Of a stretch of DNA of 64,000 nt, positions 33,039 through 42,340 are shown piece by piece; the stretch's first letter is position 1; the number at the start of each line of letters is the position of its first letter. Made by a program: the position numbers and the translations under genes. The stretch covers positions 1-64,000 of the forward strand of contig NZ_FOXD01000018.1 of the NCBI RefSeq assembly GCF_900115625.1, given 5' to 3'. The notes under the pieces are model-generated. The model saw nothing but the letters and a program-made list of their open reading frames with translations. It was not told where the DNA came from and did not search any database. The DNA is from Salibacterium halotolerans (GTDB taxonomy: Bacteria > Bacillota > Bacilli > Bacillales > Marinococcaceae).

Positions 33039-34616
33039 ATGTCATTGATTCATTTACAGGATATCCGGCTGGACGTGAAAGAACGTACGTTATGTACGAT
33101 TGATCGGTTGAGTATTCATGAGGGGGATAAAATTGGTTTGGTGGGGCCAAACGGGTCTGGAAAGACTTCTCTTCTCGAGCTGATTGCGGGAAAAAAAGAA
33201 CCGTCAAGCGGGACAGTGATCCAAAGGGCGGCCGTTTCGATGATACCGCAGTTAAAACCCCGGCTTTCCGATAAAAGCGGCGGAGAAATATCGCAGACGG
33301 TAATTCAGGAAATATTTTCCGAAGATCCGGATGTTCTGCTTGCTGATGAGCCGACGACCCATCTTGATACCGGCAGTGTGGAGAAGCTGGAGGAGAAACT
33401 AAAACGTTGGAATGGGGCATTCATTGTTGTTTCTCATGACCGTGCCTTTCTTGATGCTCTCTGCACACAGATCTGGGAAATAGAGGATGAAAACGTGAAG
33501 GTGTTTACCGGCGGTTATACCGATTATGAAGAACAAAAAGAAGCAAAAAGAAGACACCATGAGAAAGAATACAAGAAATATATAGACACGAAAAAGCAAC
33601 TGGAGGAAGCACTTCATCAGAAAGAGCAGCAAGCACAGAGAGCAGTGAAAAAACCGAAAAACGTGTCGGCTTCCGAGGCAAGAATGACAAAACCGCACTT
33701 TGCCAAAAAGCAGAAAAAACTTAGTAAGGATGCAGACGCCGTAGAAACGAGGTTGCATCAGCTGAAGGAGGTGGAACGGCCGAAAGAACTTCCTCCGATT
33801 AACATGCAGGTAGTGGAGCAGGAATCTCTGCAGCATCGTCCGATCATACGCGGCTGGAACGTGGAGGGACATATCGGGGATAAACTATTATGGGAGGCTT
33901 TTGACTTTTCCATCAGCGGAGGGGATAAAGTTGCTCTTATCGGCCCTAACGGCAGCGGGAAAACAACATTTCTCCGTATGATTTTAGATGAGAGCGGCGG
34001 GATTCAGGCGGCGCCAGCTGTGTCTTTCGGTTATTTCAGCCAGATGCTTGAAATTCTGGAGGAAGGGGAGTCTATTCTTGATAATGTGCGGCGTACGTCG
34101 TTTCAGGATCAGACAATGATTCGGACGGTGCTCGGCCGCCTCGGTTTCTTTCAGGATGATGTTTTTAAACTGGTGAAAGATTTAAGCGGGGGCGAGCGGG
34201 TGAAAACGGCTTTTGCCAAACTGTTTGTGAGTGGTGCGAATGTGCTGATTCTCGATGAACCGACGAATTATTTGGATATCAGGGCGCTTGAAGCGCTGGA
34301 ATCCCTGCTTCGGGATTACTCCGGCACGGTGCTTTTTGTCTCGCATGACCGACGATTTCTTGAAAAGACGGCGACGAGGATTTTTGCGATGAACAACAAG
34401 CACGTCACTGTATTTGATAGATCGTATCAGGAGTATCTGCATACGGAACCTGATGTGGACCATGATCCAATTCAGGATGAACTGTTGATGGTGGAAACGA
34501 AGATATCCGAGGTATTAAGCCGCTTGAGTATCGCTCCGTCGGATGCGTTGGATGAAGAGTTCCAACAGCTTTTGAAAAAGAAAAACGATCTGAAACAGCA
34601 ACTGGACAAGAGTTGA
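33039..34616 (+). CDS. ABC-F ribosome-protection protein (Msr/Vga/VmlR-like)
   Basis: The 525-residue protein has two ATPase domains and no membrane segment. Walker A motifs are GPNGSGKTS (first) and GPNGSGKTT (second). Signatures are KSGGEISQ and LSGGERVKTAFAKL, and Walker B motifs LLADEPTTHLD and LILDEPTNYLD. A long charged, coiled linker (about residues 170-265) separates the domains and corresponds to the P-site tRNA-interaction region that displaces antibiotics. The ATG at 33039 follows AAAGGAG by eight bases. The attenuator leader upstream supports an inducible antibiotic-resistance role, probably against lincosamides, streptogramins or pleuromutilins. A housekeeping EttA/Uup-type role is less likely because the first domain is short and the leader is present. 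Confidence 0.88.
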   Translation: MSLIHLQDIRLDVKERTLCTIDRLSIHEGDKIGLVGPNGSGKTSLLELIAGKKEPSSGTVIQRAAVSMIPQLKPRLSDKSGGEISQTVIQEIFSEDPDVLLADEPTTHLDTGSVEKLEEKLKRWNGAFIVVSHDRAFLDALCTQIWEIEDENVKVFTGGYTDYEEQKEAKRRHHEKEYKKYIDTKKQLEEALHQKEQQAQRAVKKPKNVSASEARMTKPHFAKKQKKLSKDADAVETRLHQLKEVERPKELPPINMQVVEQESLQHRPIIRGWNVEGHIGDKLLWEAFDFSISGGDKVALIGPNGSGKTTFLRMILDESGGIQAAPAVSFGYFSQMLEILEEGESILDNVRRTSFQDQTMIRTVLGRLGFFQDDVFKLVKDLSGGERVKTAFAKLFVSGANVLILDEPTNYLDIRALEALESLLRDYSGTVLFVSHDRRFLEKTATRIFAMNNKHVTVFDRSYQEYLHTEPDVDHDPIQDELLMVETKISEVLSRLSIAPSDALDEEFQQLLKKKNDLKQQLDKS

Positions 34617-34707
34617 TATTCTGATATAACACGTTGGATTTTATAATAGAGGATAATGCAGTCACCATCAGAATTCTCAGAAGCCATTAGCTGCTCGGAC
34701 GGTGCTT

Positions 34708-34874
34708 TTAGTGTCCACGGAGTATTTGTTTGTGGACACTAAGCTCCCCACATAGGCGGTTAATGGCTGCGGACGTCTGCCGGCAGCCACTACCCACCTC
34801 CATTCAGCGCCGTAGTGTCCATAGAACATCGTTTCATGGACACTAATCCATTATTTCAGATGGTTAGTGGACAT
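34708..34874. repeat. TAGTGTCC/GGACACTA intergenic repeat cluster, copy 3
   Basis: Words alternate: TTAGTGTCCAC (34708-34718), GTGGACACTAA (34732-34742), TAGTGTCCAT (34813-34822), ATGGACACTAA (34836-34846) and degenerate TTAGTGGACAT (34864-34874). A GGCTGC/GCAGCC stem lies between the two pairs, as in copy 1. It fills the gap between the convergent ABC-F and aldolase genes. Confidence 0.8.
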
Positions 34875-34907
34875 AAGCCGGTGTGGAGAGCTGCCTTCCT
34901 TATAACA

Positions 34908-34951
34908 CAAAAAACGCTCCCGATTATGGCAAAAAATAATCGGGAGCGTTC
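34908..34951 (-). terminator. Terminator of the class I aldolase gene
   Basis: AACGCTCCCGATTAT and ATAATCGGGAGCGTT form a perfect 15-bp stem; on the minus strand it is followed by a T-run. Confidence 0.9.
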
Positions 34952-34972
34952 GGTGTTGATTGTGCGTTCCGC

Positions 34973-35860
34973 TTACGTAATGGAAGCTTTATAAATGGAG
35001 TCGACGGTTGCTGACATTTTGTTGTTGAATTCTTCGTCCGTCTGATTCACGTTCAGGTCCTGCGTGAGCGCACGGGAGAAGCTGGCAATCAGGCCGTTGT
35101 TTTCGGCGAGTTTGCGGTTGGCTTCATCAATTTCATACCCGCCGGAAAGAGCTACAACGCGTACTACATTTGGATGCTCAATGAGCTCTGTGTACGTATT
35201 GGCTGCGGTCGGGATGGTGAGTTTGAGCATAACGCGGTCGTCTTCGTTAAGCTCATTGAGATTCTTGAGGATTTCTTCTTTGAGCATTTCTTCGCATTTC
35301 GCTTTATCGGAACTGTTAATGTCCACTTCCGGTTCAATGATCGGTACGAGTCCGGCATTGATGATCTGACGGCCGATTTCAAACTGCTGCTCCACGACGG
35401 CTTTGATGCCTTCTTCGTTCGGTTCTTTGATAACAGAGCGCATTTTAGTACCGAAGATATTGCGCTCGTTTGCGCGTCTGAGCTTGTCCTCAAGGTCGGC
35501 AATCGGCTTCATTTTCTGTACGCCGTTTTCTTCAGCATCCAGGCCGTTGTCGACTTTCAAAAACGGTACAACACCTTTTTTCTCGTAAAGATAATCTGCT
35601 GTATACAGACCATCAATTTCGCGGTCCATCGTCTGTTCAAACAGGATGGCGCCGATAATCTGTTCGGAATCAAACGCAGGGGCTGTGATAATCCGCGTAC
35701 GCATGTCATGTACAAGGTCGAACATCTCTTCTTCCCCGGAATACTGATCTTCCGTTACACCGTATAGTGCCAGTGCTTTCGGTGTGCTGCCGCCGCTTTG
35801 GTCCAGTGCAGCGATGAAACCTTTGCCGTTCTTCATTTGTTCCAACTGCTTTTCGTTCAT
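34973..35860 (-). CDS. fda: Fructose-bisphosphate aldolase, class I
   Basis: This 295-residue Schiff-base aldolase reversibly cleaves fructose 1,6-bisphosphate in glycolysis and gluconeogenesis. Landmarks are [54 protein letters not shown] and [11 protein letters not shown], followed by VMLKLTIP and VVALSGGY. The size and sequence are those of the Staphylococcus-type class I enzyme, not the metal-dependent FbaA. AAAGGAGTGG precedes the ATG. It is monocistronic, with a strong terminator. Confidence 0.96.
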   Translation of the reverse strand: MNEKQLEQMKNGKGFIAALDQSGGSTPKALALYGVTEDQYSGEEEMFDLVHDMRTRIITAPAFDSEQIIGAILFEQTMDREIDGLYTADYLYEKKGVVPFLKVDNGLDAEENGVQKMKPIADLEDKLRRANERNIFGTKMRSVIKEPNEEGIKAVVEQQFEIGRQIINAGLVPIIEPEVDINSSDKAKCEEMLKEEILKNLNELNEDDRVMLKLTIPTAANTYTELIEHPNVVRVVALSGGYEIDEANRKLAENNGLIASFSRALTQDLNVNQTDEEFNNKMSATVDSIYKASIT

Positions 35861-36096
35861 GTACGTCCACTCCTTTTATGATCATTATAATTATTGGATG
35901 ACATGCCCGTCTCTACTATATCACGATTCGGGGGTCTTACTGTAGTCTTAGATTGAAACTTTTCGGATGAACAAAAGGGCAACCGAAGCAGAATTCTTTC
36001 CATTTCCGCTGTTTTGTATTAATATAGTGTGTCGGTGGGGCGGAATGTACCAGTTTTTTCGCTCTGCATGGTTTCGAGAAATAGGAGGAACAATCG

Positions 36097-36975
36097 ATGT
36101 CAGACCGCAATAAAGGTATTTTGTTATTACTGGTTTCTGCCTTGGGATTTTCCATTATGGCGGCTTTTGTGAAGCTTTCCGGCGATCTGCCGACGATGCA
36201 GAAAGCCTTTTTCCGCAATATTGTCGCAGCTTTTATCACCCTGGGTTTTGTATTATATCACCGGGAGCGGATTTTTGGCAGAAAAGAAAACCAGAAGCTG
36301 CTGCTCAGCCGGTCCGCGCTCGGGGCAGTGGGAATCGTCCTGAACTTTTATGCCATTGATCATTTGGTGCTCTCCGATGCAGAAATGCTCAATAAACTCA
36401 GTCCGTTTATTCTTATTATATTCTCGGCGGTTTTTCTGAAAGAGACCGTCCGCCGGTATCAAATCATCGCGGTGCTGGTTGCTTTTGCCGGTGCCTTATT
36501 CATTATTCAGCCCGAATTTTCTGTAGAAATATTTCCTTATATTATTGGGGTCGTGGGAGCCATGTTTGCGGCAGGTGCCTACACACTGCTGCGCATCCTT
36601 GGCAGCCGGGAAAAGCACTACACCGTGGTCTTTTACTTTTCATTCTTTACAACCATTGTGCTGCTGCCGTTTCTTTTCGTTCTGTATGAACCGATGAGCT
36701 GGCAGCAATGGGCTCTGCTTCTGTCAGCCGGAGCCTTTGCGACAGTCGGACAGTTCGGTATTACGCTTGCCTATAAGTTCGCGCCGGCGGGGGAAATTTC
36801 GATTTTCTTTTATTCGACGGTTGTGTACTCGGCTCTCTTGAGTATTCTTTTATTCGGCCAGGTTCCGACGCTGCTTAGTCTTATAGGGTACATCGTTATT
36901 TTCGGAGCATCGTTCTACATGTTCCTGAAAAACAACCGTAAAGATCATGAAGAAACAGAGAAAGAAGCAAGCTGA
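36097..36975 (+). CDS. EamA/DMT-family transporter
   Basis: This 292-residue protein has ten predicted membrane helices formed by two EamA repeats. The first is FSIMAAFVKLSGDLPTMQKAFFRN with ALGAVGIVLNFYAIDHL. The second includes FAAGAYTLLRILG and GAFATVGQFGITLAYKFAPAGEISIFFYS. The C-terminus is charged. Such proteins export or exchange amino acids, nucleotide sugars or S-adenosylmethionine-like compounds; the substrate is not evident. AGGAGG before the ATG. Monocistronic with a terminator. Confidence 0.9.
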   Translation: MSDRNKGILLLLVSALGFSIMAAFVKLSGDLPTMQKAFFRNIVAAFITLGFVLYHRERIFGRKENQKLLLSRSALGAVGIVLNFYAIDHLVLSDAEMLNKLSPFILIIFSAVFLKETVRRYQIIAVLVAFAGALFIIQPEFSVEIFPYIIGVVGAMFAAGAYTLLRILGSREKHYTVVFYFSFFTTIVLLPFLFVLYEPMSWQQWALLLSAGAFATVGQFGITLAYKFAPAGEISIFFYSTVVYSALLSILLFGQVPTLLSLIGYIVIFGASFYMFLKNNRKDHEETEKEAS

Positions 36976-36979
36976 CAAA

Positions 36980-37028
36980 CATCAACCCCCTTTTCACAGC
37001 ACACGGGAAAGGGGGTTGATTTATTTTT
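36980..37028 (+). terminator. Terminator of the EamA transporter gene
   Basis: ATCAACCCCCTTT pairs with AAAGGGGGTTGAT, followed by TTATTTTT. Confidence 0.85.
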
Positions 37029-37037
37029 GCCATTAAA

Positions 37038-37109
37038 TCGTAATCATTATTATTTACAAATCGTTAACGTTTCGTTATAATCATACAATGTAAATCGTAA
37101 TAGTTACGA
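37038..37109 (+). promoter_or_regulatory. Zur-controlled promoter of the zinc operon
   Basis: TTTACA (37053-37058) and TATAAT (37076-37081) are exactly 17 bp apart. TCGTAATAGTTACGA at 37095-37109 is a near-perfect 7-1-7 Zur box; TCGTAATCATTATTA at 37038-37052 is a half-conserved one, and TCGTTAACG at 37061 a third partial match in the spacer. Zinc-loaded Zur would cover the promoter and start site. Confidence 0.85.
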
Positions 37110-37130
37110 AAATGGAAGGGGTATAAGTGA

Positions 37131-38258
37131 ATGAAACGTCAGGGTCTGATTTACTTCCTCATCACAGCAGTCATTATGATTGTGGCTGCATGCGGCGGAG
37201 GACAGGTGGGACAGAATGCATCCCAGGACAATGCAGATGAGGGCACAAATGGGGAGAGCAATCAGGAACAAGAACCGCTTCAGGTCTATACAACACTGTT
37301 TGCGTGGCAGGACTTTACGGAAAAAATCGGCGGCGATCAGGTGGAAGTAACGAACATCGTACCTGCCGGCGCGGATCTGCACAGCTACGAACCAACCAGT
37401 CAAACGATGATTGATATGGCAGAGTCGGATTTATTTGTGATGAACGGAGCAGGAATGGAAGGTTTTGCTGAGGCTGTTAACGACACGATGGAGGAAGAAG
37501 GAATACCGTCACTTGAAGTGACAAGCAGCATGGACCTGCGGGAGTTCAGCGGCGGACATAATCATTCCCACAATCATTCGCATGATCATTCCGGTGAAGG
37601 AGAAGAAAGCGGTCATTCCCACTCCCACGGCAGCGTTGATCCACACGCATGGCTGGACCCTGTACGCGCTCAGGGAGCCGTGGATACTATTAAAAACAAG
37701 TTGATTGAACTGCGTCCGGAGCAGGAAAGCCTTTTTGAAGAAAATGCTTCTGAACTAAAAAACAGACTATCCGATCTGGATGAGAAGTTTTCACAGCTTG
37801 CTGAATCAGCAGGACATAACCGTTTCATCGTTTCCCATGCGGCGTATGGATACTGGGAAGACCGGTACGGACTGGAACAGATCAGCGTATCAGGACTTGC
37901 TCCATCATCGGAACCATCCCAGAAAGAACTGCGGAATATCATTAGTACCGTGGAATCCGAGGGCATCGAACACGTCATGTTTGAGCAGAACGTCACCTCG
38001 AAAGTGACAGAGGTGATTCAGAACGAAGTCGGAGCCGAAGCACTGCAGCTCCACAATCTGTCCGTACGTACCGAAGAAGAAATTCAAAATAACGAAGACT
38101 ATTTCGATCTGATGCAGCAGAATCTGGACAACCTCCAAACGGCGCTGGAAGCTGCATCCGCAAATCAATCCAGCAGCTCGAATCAAGGTGGTTCCAATGA
38201 AGAAACCGAGGGAAACAACAGCCATAGTCATGACCACAGCCACGATCACAGCCATTAA
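37131..38258 (+). CDS. znuA: Zinc-binding lipoprotein of a ZnuABC-type importer (paralogue 1)
   Basis: This 375-residue cluster A-I metal-binding lipoprotein has a lipobox at VAAC (Cys21). The zinc ligands are His in GADLHSYEP, VDPHAWLDP and FIVSHAAYGYW, plus the late acidic residue. Two His-rich tracts (GGHNHSHNHSHDHS near residue 142 and HSHDHSHDHSH at the C-terminus) are typical zinc-scavenging loops. It begins a three-gene Zur operon with a CobW GTPase and zinc-free S14. No znuB/znuC genes are adjacent, so the permease and ATPase must be encoded elsewhere. A close paralogue lies at 50473. Confidence 0.93.
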   Translation: MKRQGLIYFLITAVIMIVAACGGGQVGQNASQDNADEGTNGESNQEQEPLQVYTTLFAWQDFTEKIGGDQVEVTNIVPAGADLHSYEPTSQTMIDMAESDLFVMNGAGMEGFAEAVNDTMEEEGIPSLEVTSSMDLREFSGGHNHSHNHSHDHSGEGEESGHSHSHGSVDPHAWLDPVRAQGAVDTIKNKLIELRPEQESLFEENASELKNRLSDLDEKFSQLAESAGHNRFIVSHAAYGYWEDRYGLEQISVSGLAPSSEPSQKELRNIISTVESEGIEHVMFEQNVTSKVTEVIQNEVGAEALQLHNLSVRTEEEIQNNEDYFDLMQQNLDNLQTALEAASANQSSSSNQGGSNEETEGNNSHSHDHSHDHSH

Positions 38259-38290
38259 TGAAACCCTGAAGTGAAAGGAGGTACAAGAAC

Positions 38291-39478
38291 ATGAGAAAAA
38301 TTCCTGTGACCGTACTGAGCGGGTACCTCGGTGCGGGAAAAACGACCATTTTGAATCATGTGTTGAACAATCGACAGGGCCTGAAAACGGCAGTCATCGT
38401 CAACGACATGAGTGAAGTCAATGTGGATGCCGGCATCATTGAACATGGCGGTTTCAAGCGGACGGAGGAAAAAATGGTGGAGATGTCAAACGGCTGCATC
38501 TGCTGCACTCTCCGCGAAGATCTGCTTGTAGAGGTGCAGCGGCTGGCTGAGCAGGGGGATATCGATTATATCATCATCGAATCGTCCGGCATCAGTGAAC
38601 CGGTACCGGTGGCACAGACATTCAGTTATATCGATGAAGATATGGGAATCGACCTTACCCAGTATTGTAAACTCGATACGATGGTAACAGTCGTGGATGC
38701 GAATCGTTTCTGGGAAGACTTTTCATCCGGAGAATCGCTTCTGGACCGTAAACAGGAAGCAGTGGAAGAGGACGCGAGACAGGTCGTCGATCTCTTAATC
38801 GACCAGGTTGAGTTCTGTGACGTGATGGTGGCTAACAAAATGGATATGGTTCCTGCAGAAAAAAGAGATCAGCTTATTGCGTTTCTCCAGAAGCTGCAGC
38901 CGGAGGCAAAACTCATTAAGACCAATTACGGCAATGTGGAGTTGCAGGACATTCTCGGCACCGGCCTGTTTGAATTTGAGAAAGCCAGTGAATCGGCCGG
39001 TTGGCTCCAGGAACTTGAACAGGAGGAGCACACCCCGGAAACCGAAGAGTACGGAATCCGTTCCTTTGTGTACCGCCGCAGAATGCCGTTTCACACGGAA
39101 AGGCTGAAGCAGTGGTTTGAACAGTACCCGAAAGAAATCGCGAGAGCAAAAGGGATCGCCTGGCTTTCCACGTACCATACGATGGCATTTATGCTCTCCC
39201 AGGCCGCTTCCTCTATTACCCTTGAATCTGTTACGTATTGGGTGGACGCCCTGCCGTCTGCGGAAAAAGGTGAAATGCTGCGTGAACAACCGGAAGCGAA
39301 AGCAGAGTTGGAAGATTACCCTTACGGAGACCGCAAAACAGAACTTGTGTTTATAGGTGTTGATCTGGACGCGGACTATATTGAACAGACACTCGACGAA
39401 TGCCTCATTCAGCCAAGTGAAATGGAAGAATGGCGCGAATCCTTTGAAGAAGAAAAGCAGAAAATACCAGGCATTTAA
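38291..39478 (+). CDS. CobW/COG0523-family GTPase (YciC-like zinc chaperone)
   Basis: This 395-residue G3E GTPase has a P-loop GYLGAGKTT (residues 11-19), the metal-binding CxCC motif C69-I-C71-C72, the family-typical ESSGISEP and the base-recognition NKMD. A C-terminal CobW_C domain (about 260-385) follows. COG0523 proteins in Zur regulons deliver zinc to client enzymes when it is scarce. Its position 32 bp after znuA and 19 bp before rpsN, behind Zur boxes, makes that role likely here. AAAGGAGG before the ATG. Confidence 0.93.
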   Translation: MRKIPVTVLSGYLGAGKTTILNHVLNNRQGLKTAVIVNDMSEVNVDAGIIEHGGFKRTEEKMVEMSNGCICCTLREDLLVEVQRLAEQGDIDYIIIESSGISEPVPVAQTFSYIDEDMGIDLTQYCKLDTMVTVVDANRFWEDFSSGESLLDRKQEAVEEDARQVVDLLIDQVEFCDVMVANKMDMVPAEKRDQLIAFLQKLQPEAKLIKTNYGNVELQDILGTGLFEFEKASESAGWLQELEQEEHTPETEEYGIRSFVYRRRMPFHTERLKQWFEQYPKEIARAKGIAWLSTYHTMAFMLSQAASSITLESVTYWVDALPSAEKGEMLREQPEAKAELEDYPYGDRKTELVFIGVDLDADYIEQTLDECLIQPSEMEEWRESFEEEKQKIPGI

Positions 39479-39497
39479 TAAAGGAGGAAACGAAACC

Positions 39498-39767
39498 ATG
39501 GCTAAAAGATCAAAGATTGCCAGAGAAAAACAAAGACAGAAGACAGTTGAAAAATATGCAGAGCAGCGCAAAGAACTAAAAGAAAAAGGCGACTATGAGG
39601 CGTTGAAGAAGCTGCCGCGTGATGCGTCCCCGACACGGCTTCACAACCGCTGTGAGGTCACTGGGCGTCCGCATGGTTATATGCGCAAATTCGGCCTGTC
39701 CCGTATTGCGTTCAGGGATCTTGCCCATAAAGGACAGCTTCCCGGCGTAAAAAAATCAAGCTGGTAA
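39498..39767 (+). CDS. rpsN: Ribosomal protein S14, zinc-independent paralogue
   Basis: The 89-residue protein starts [20 protein letters not shown] and ends [22 protein letters not shown]. The CxxC...CxxC zinc ribbon of the ordinary Bacillus S14 is absent (the segment reads [14 protein letters not shown] with a single Cys). Under zinc starvation it replaces the zinc form in the small subunit and frees zinc. AAGGAGG ten bases before the ATG fixes the start; the longer in-frame upstream extension overlaps cobW and is not used. Last gene of the Zur operon. Confidence 0.95.
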   Translation: MAKRSKIAREKQRQKTVEKYAEQRKELKEKGDYEALKKLPRDASPTRLHNRCEVTGRPHGYMRKFGLSRIAFRDLAHKGQLPGVKKSSW

Positions 39768-39834
39768 CAGTGGGGCAGGCGGTTTGAATCTGATTTCAGA
39801 CCATGCTTTCTTTGCAGGACAGAAATAGAATATA

Positions 39835-39875
39835 AAAAAGGAGCCCGGAGGTGTGACCTCTGAGGCTCTTTTTCT
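39835..39875. terminator. Bidirectional terminator between rpsN and the SDR gene
   Basis: GAGCC...AGGT/ACCT...GGCTC hairpin with an A-run before and TTTTT after; it serves the convergent genes on both sides. Confidence 0.75.
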
Positions 39876-39907
39876 GTCATCAGCATAGGGAAGCCGTAAA
39901 TATCCGT

Positions 39908-40669
39908 TCAAAAGCCCGCCGTCCATCCGGCATCGGCTGTGATCACGGTACCGTTGATAAAACTTGCTTCATCAGAGGCGAGAAAAACCGCGAGCGCCGC
40001 GATGTCATCCGGCTCCCCTGCCCGGGGCATCACGCTCTGGGTCAATTGGGTCCGTCCTGCTCCAAATTCGCTCACATCATGAATAGAGGACTGAATGTTT
40101 GTCTGGACGCCGCCCGGTGCAATCGCATTACAGCGGATGCCTTGTTCGGCATACATAAAACCGGTGTTTTTCGTCAGGCCGACCACCGCATGTTTTGAGG
40201 CGGTATAGGCAGCTCCGGCATGTGCGCCGTTCAATCCGCCGGTGGAAGCCGTGTTGATAATGACACCTTTCTGTTTTTCCAGAAAAATCGGCAGCGCGTG
40301 ACGGATGGCGCGCATTACCGCTTTTGTATTAATATCAAAAAGCAGATCCCACTTGTCATCGGAAATGTCGCCGGCGGCTTCCATCCCGTCCATCACTCCG
40401 GCATTGTTCACGAGAATATCTATCGTGCCGTGCGTCGCTGCAGCCGTGTCGATCATGTTTTCAATATCGGCCCGACGAGTGATATCGGCGGCTATCCCTG
40501 AAGCAATGCCGCCGTTGGACGCGATGGTGTCCGCGACTGTTTTTACCCCTTCCTTATTGATATCGACGGCCGCCACCTTGGCGCCCTCATCTGCAAAACG
40601 CTCCGCGATCGCTTTTCCCATACCTGAAGCAGCACCGGTAATGACAGCTGTTTTTCCTTCCAATCTCAC
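39908..40669 (-). CDS. Short-chain dehydrogenase/reductase
   Basis: The 253-residue classical SDR has cofactor motif TGAASGMG (residues 11-18), D37 in VAAVDIN suggesting NAD preference, NNAGV, catalytic Ser in NTASTGG, and Y-x-x-x-K in AAYTASKHA. It is similar in layout to glucose 1-dehydrogenase and 3-oxoacyl reductases, but the substrate is not identifiable. A GAGGAGGT ribosome site precedes the ATG. It stands alone between convergent rpsN and a VOC-family gene transcribed in the same direction upstream. Confidence 0.88.
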   Translation of the reverse strand: MRLEGKTAVITGAASGMGKAIAERFADEGAKVAAVDINKEGVKTVADTIASNGGIASGIAADITRRADIENMIDTAAATHGTIDILVNNAGVMDGMEAAGDISDDKWDLLFDINTKAVMRAIRHALPIFLEKQKGVIINTASTGGLNGAHAGAAYTASKHAVVGLTKNTGFMYAEQGIRCNAIAPGGVQTNIQSSIHDVSEFGAGRTQLTQSVMPRAGEPDDIAALAVFLASDEASFINGTVITADAGWTAGF

Positions 40670-40905
40670 AGAAATGACCTCCTCGTAAATAAAAGATGGA
40701 AACCATGCATGCCCAAAAGCATTTCTCCACTTATCTTATCTCATTTTATAACTTATGTCAGAGTATCTGTTTACGCTGGTCCTCTCATCTGTCCCATTGA
40801 TGCTCCTGCATCTTCACCCTCCCGAGATGTTTGGTATGACTGATTTTATGAACGGGTGGTGGAATTACTGTAAAGTATCTCGAGCAGATGGTGAGCGGCA
40901 AACAT

Positions 40906-40954
40906 CCAGCCCCGGGCGGAAGGTGCTGCACTTCACCGTCCGGGGCCGGTTTTA
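40906..40954. terminator. Hairpin at the end of the VOC-family gene
   Basis: CCAGCCCCGGGCGG and CCGTCCGGGGCCGG form a long GC-rich stem with two mismatches. The T-run (TTTTATT) is on the plus-strand side; on the minus strand, where the gene ends, the tail is weak. Confidence 0.5.
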
Positions 40955-41365
40955 TTCAGGGTAATCACAGTACTCGATAATGGTGCCTTCCGTATCCGCC
41001 GGGTTTAAGTAGATGAGACGTCTGCCGTGTTTATTTATCCGGCGCGTATGATCGAGGACGCGGATTCCCTGTTCCTCCAACTCCTTCAGTGCTTCATCGA
41101 GATTGTGCACGCGGTAGGCGATATGATGAACGCCTTTGCCTTTCTGCTTGATAAAACGTGCAATCGGGGATGTCGCATTACTGGTCGGCGCCAGCAGTTC
41201 TGTCTGAAGGCCGTTGACGTGAAGAACGGCCACCTCACTTTCCACTCCGGGAGCTTCGCTGATGTAATGGTCTATGAACGTGCCTCCCAGCACATTGATG
41301 TAAAAAGCTTTGCTTCCTTCTATATCCCGTACGGCTATACCGATATGATCGATCATTTTGTCCAT
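40952..41365 (-). CDS. VOC-family protein, methylmalonyl-CoA-epimerase-like
   Basis: This 137-residue vicinal-oxygen-chelate protein has the metal ligands His in MIDHIGIAVRD, His in KGVHHIAYRV and Glu in GTIIEYCDYP. KQKGKGVHHIAYRV and RGRRLIYLNP-like wording (here HGRRLIYLNP) fit methylmalonyl-CoA epimerase, although mutase genes are not in the window. The ATG at 41365 with GGAAGGGG six bases upstream is chosen over the longer frame. It could equally be another VOC isomerase or lyase. Confidence 0.8.
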   Translation of the reverse strand: MDKMIDHIGIAVRDIEGSKAFYINVLGGTFIDHYISEAPGVESEVAVLHVNGLQTELLAPTSNATSPIARFIKQKGKGVHHIAYRVHNLDEALKELEEQGIRVLDHTRRINKHGRRLIYLNPADTEGTIIEYCDYPE

Positions 41366-41545
41366 TCTGATCCCCTTCCTGTTCATGAAACGTGACTCCT
41401 GATTTCATTTTATAGGAGAAACCGGCCCTTTCACACGGTGAATGATGTTTCTCTTTAGTTTTATGTTGATCAAAATGAAACTTCAATGCATGAATGTCTT
41501 TGTTGCGGAAACATTAGAAAGAGGAACTTTATAGGGGGATATCAT

Positions 41546-42115
41546 ATGAGCTACAGAGAGTACTGGAATCAGATACAGGAGACAAAGGATGAGTTGAATT
41601 CGCTTATTTCTTCTTATTGGAGTGGCTATTCGAATGTAGGGGACTGGGAATTCTGGGTCGTACTTTCGTTATTGGTGTTCCCGCTGTTACTACTGTATTT
41701 TATAGACAGAAACAGAATATTTGAACTGTTTTGTTTCGGATATACCGTTCATTTACTCTGGACTTATATTGATATGATACTGGAAAACTACAACTATCTA
41801 ACTCACACTCATTTTATAACGCCTCTGCTCCCGTTTGCGTTAACCGTGACCACGTCTCTGCTTCCTGTCGGCTTTCTGCTGTTGTACCAGTACTGTACCA
41901 ATCATAAGAAAAATTTTTATATCTGTACGATCGTTTTAAGCGCGGTATTTGTTTTCGTGTTTATGTCCGTGGAAAGAGTGATAGGCTTGGTGGAATTCAC
42001 CCGTGGCATGAATCAGTTTTACGTTTTTCTTATTGATATCGTTATCGCTTATATATCATATTGGTTCATAACAGGGATTAAACGATTTATCACCCCTGAT
42101 GCAGATGATGGCTAA
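41546..42115 (+). CDS. Multi-pass membrane protein, CBO0543-like
   Basis: The 189-residue protein has about five membrane helices. Its wording LYFIDRNRIFELFCFGYTVHLLWTYIDMI and the aromatic-rich late helices resemble the CBO0543 family of small Firmicute membrane proteins, of unknown function. The ATG at 41546 follows TAGGGGG by eight bases; the in-frame upstream extension has no ribosome site. It stands alone. Confidence 0.65.
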   Translation: MSYREYWNQIQETKDELNSLISSYWSGYSNVGDWEFWVVLSLLVFPLLLLYFIDRNRIFELFCFGYTVHLLWTYIDMILENYNYLTHTHFITPLLPFALTVTTSLLPVGFLLLYQYCTNHKKNFYICTIVLSAVFVFVFMSVERVIGLVEFTRGMNQFYVFLIDIVIAYISYWFITGIKRFITPDADDG

Positions 42116-42340
42116 GATGGATTCGTATCAGCAGGATGTGAGTAGAGAGGAGTCCTGCCGTGTTTGTTGGAGCAGACCGTTTCACCAGCCCCCTCACACG
42201 GCTCACCACAATTTCACTTCCCACCCCTTGGCACCCCTTGTATAATGATTAATATGGTACCCGCCCAGCCCTTTGGATTAATGAATCATGCCGCTATGGA
42301 AGGGTATCAGGGACAAGCTGTTTAACCGGGAGGGAATAAG

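Noticed and set aside
37038-37109. Possibility that the inverted repeats at 37 kb are Fur or PerR boxes
   Set aside because: The TCGTAAT half-sites, the S14 paralogue and the CobW gene downstream fit Zur, not the TGATAAT or TTATAAT half-sites of Fur/PerR.
40755-40964. 69-codon plus-strand frame starting MSEYLFTLVLSS
   Set aside because: No ribosome site, and its 3' half is the GC-rich hairpin at the end of the VOC gene.
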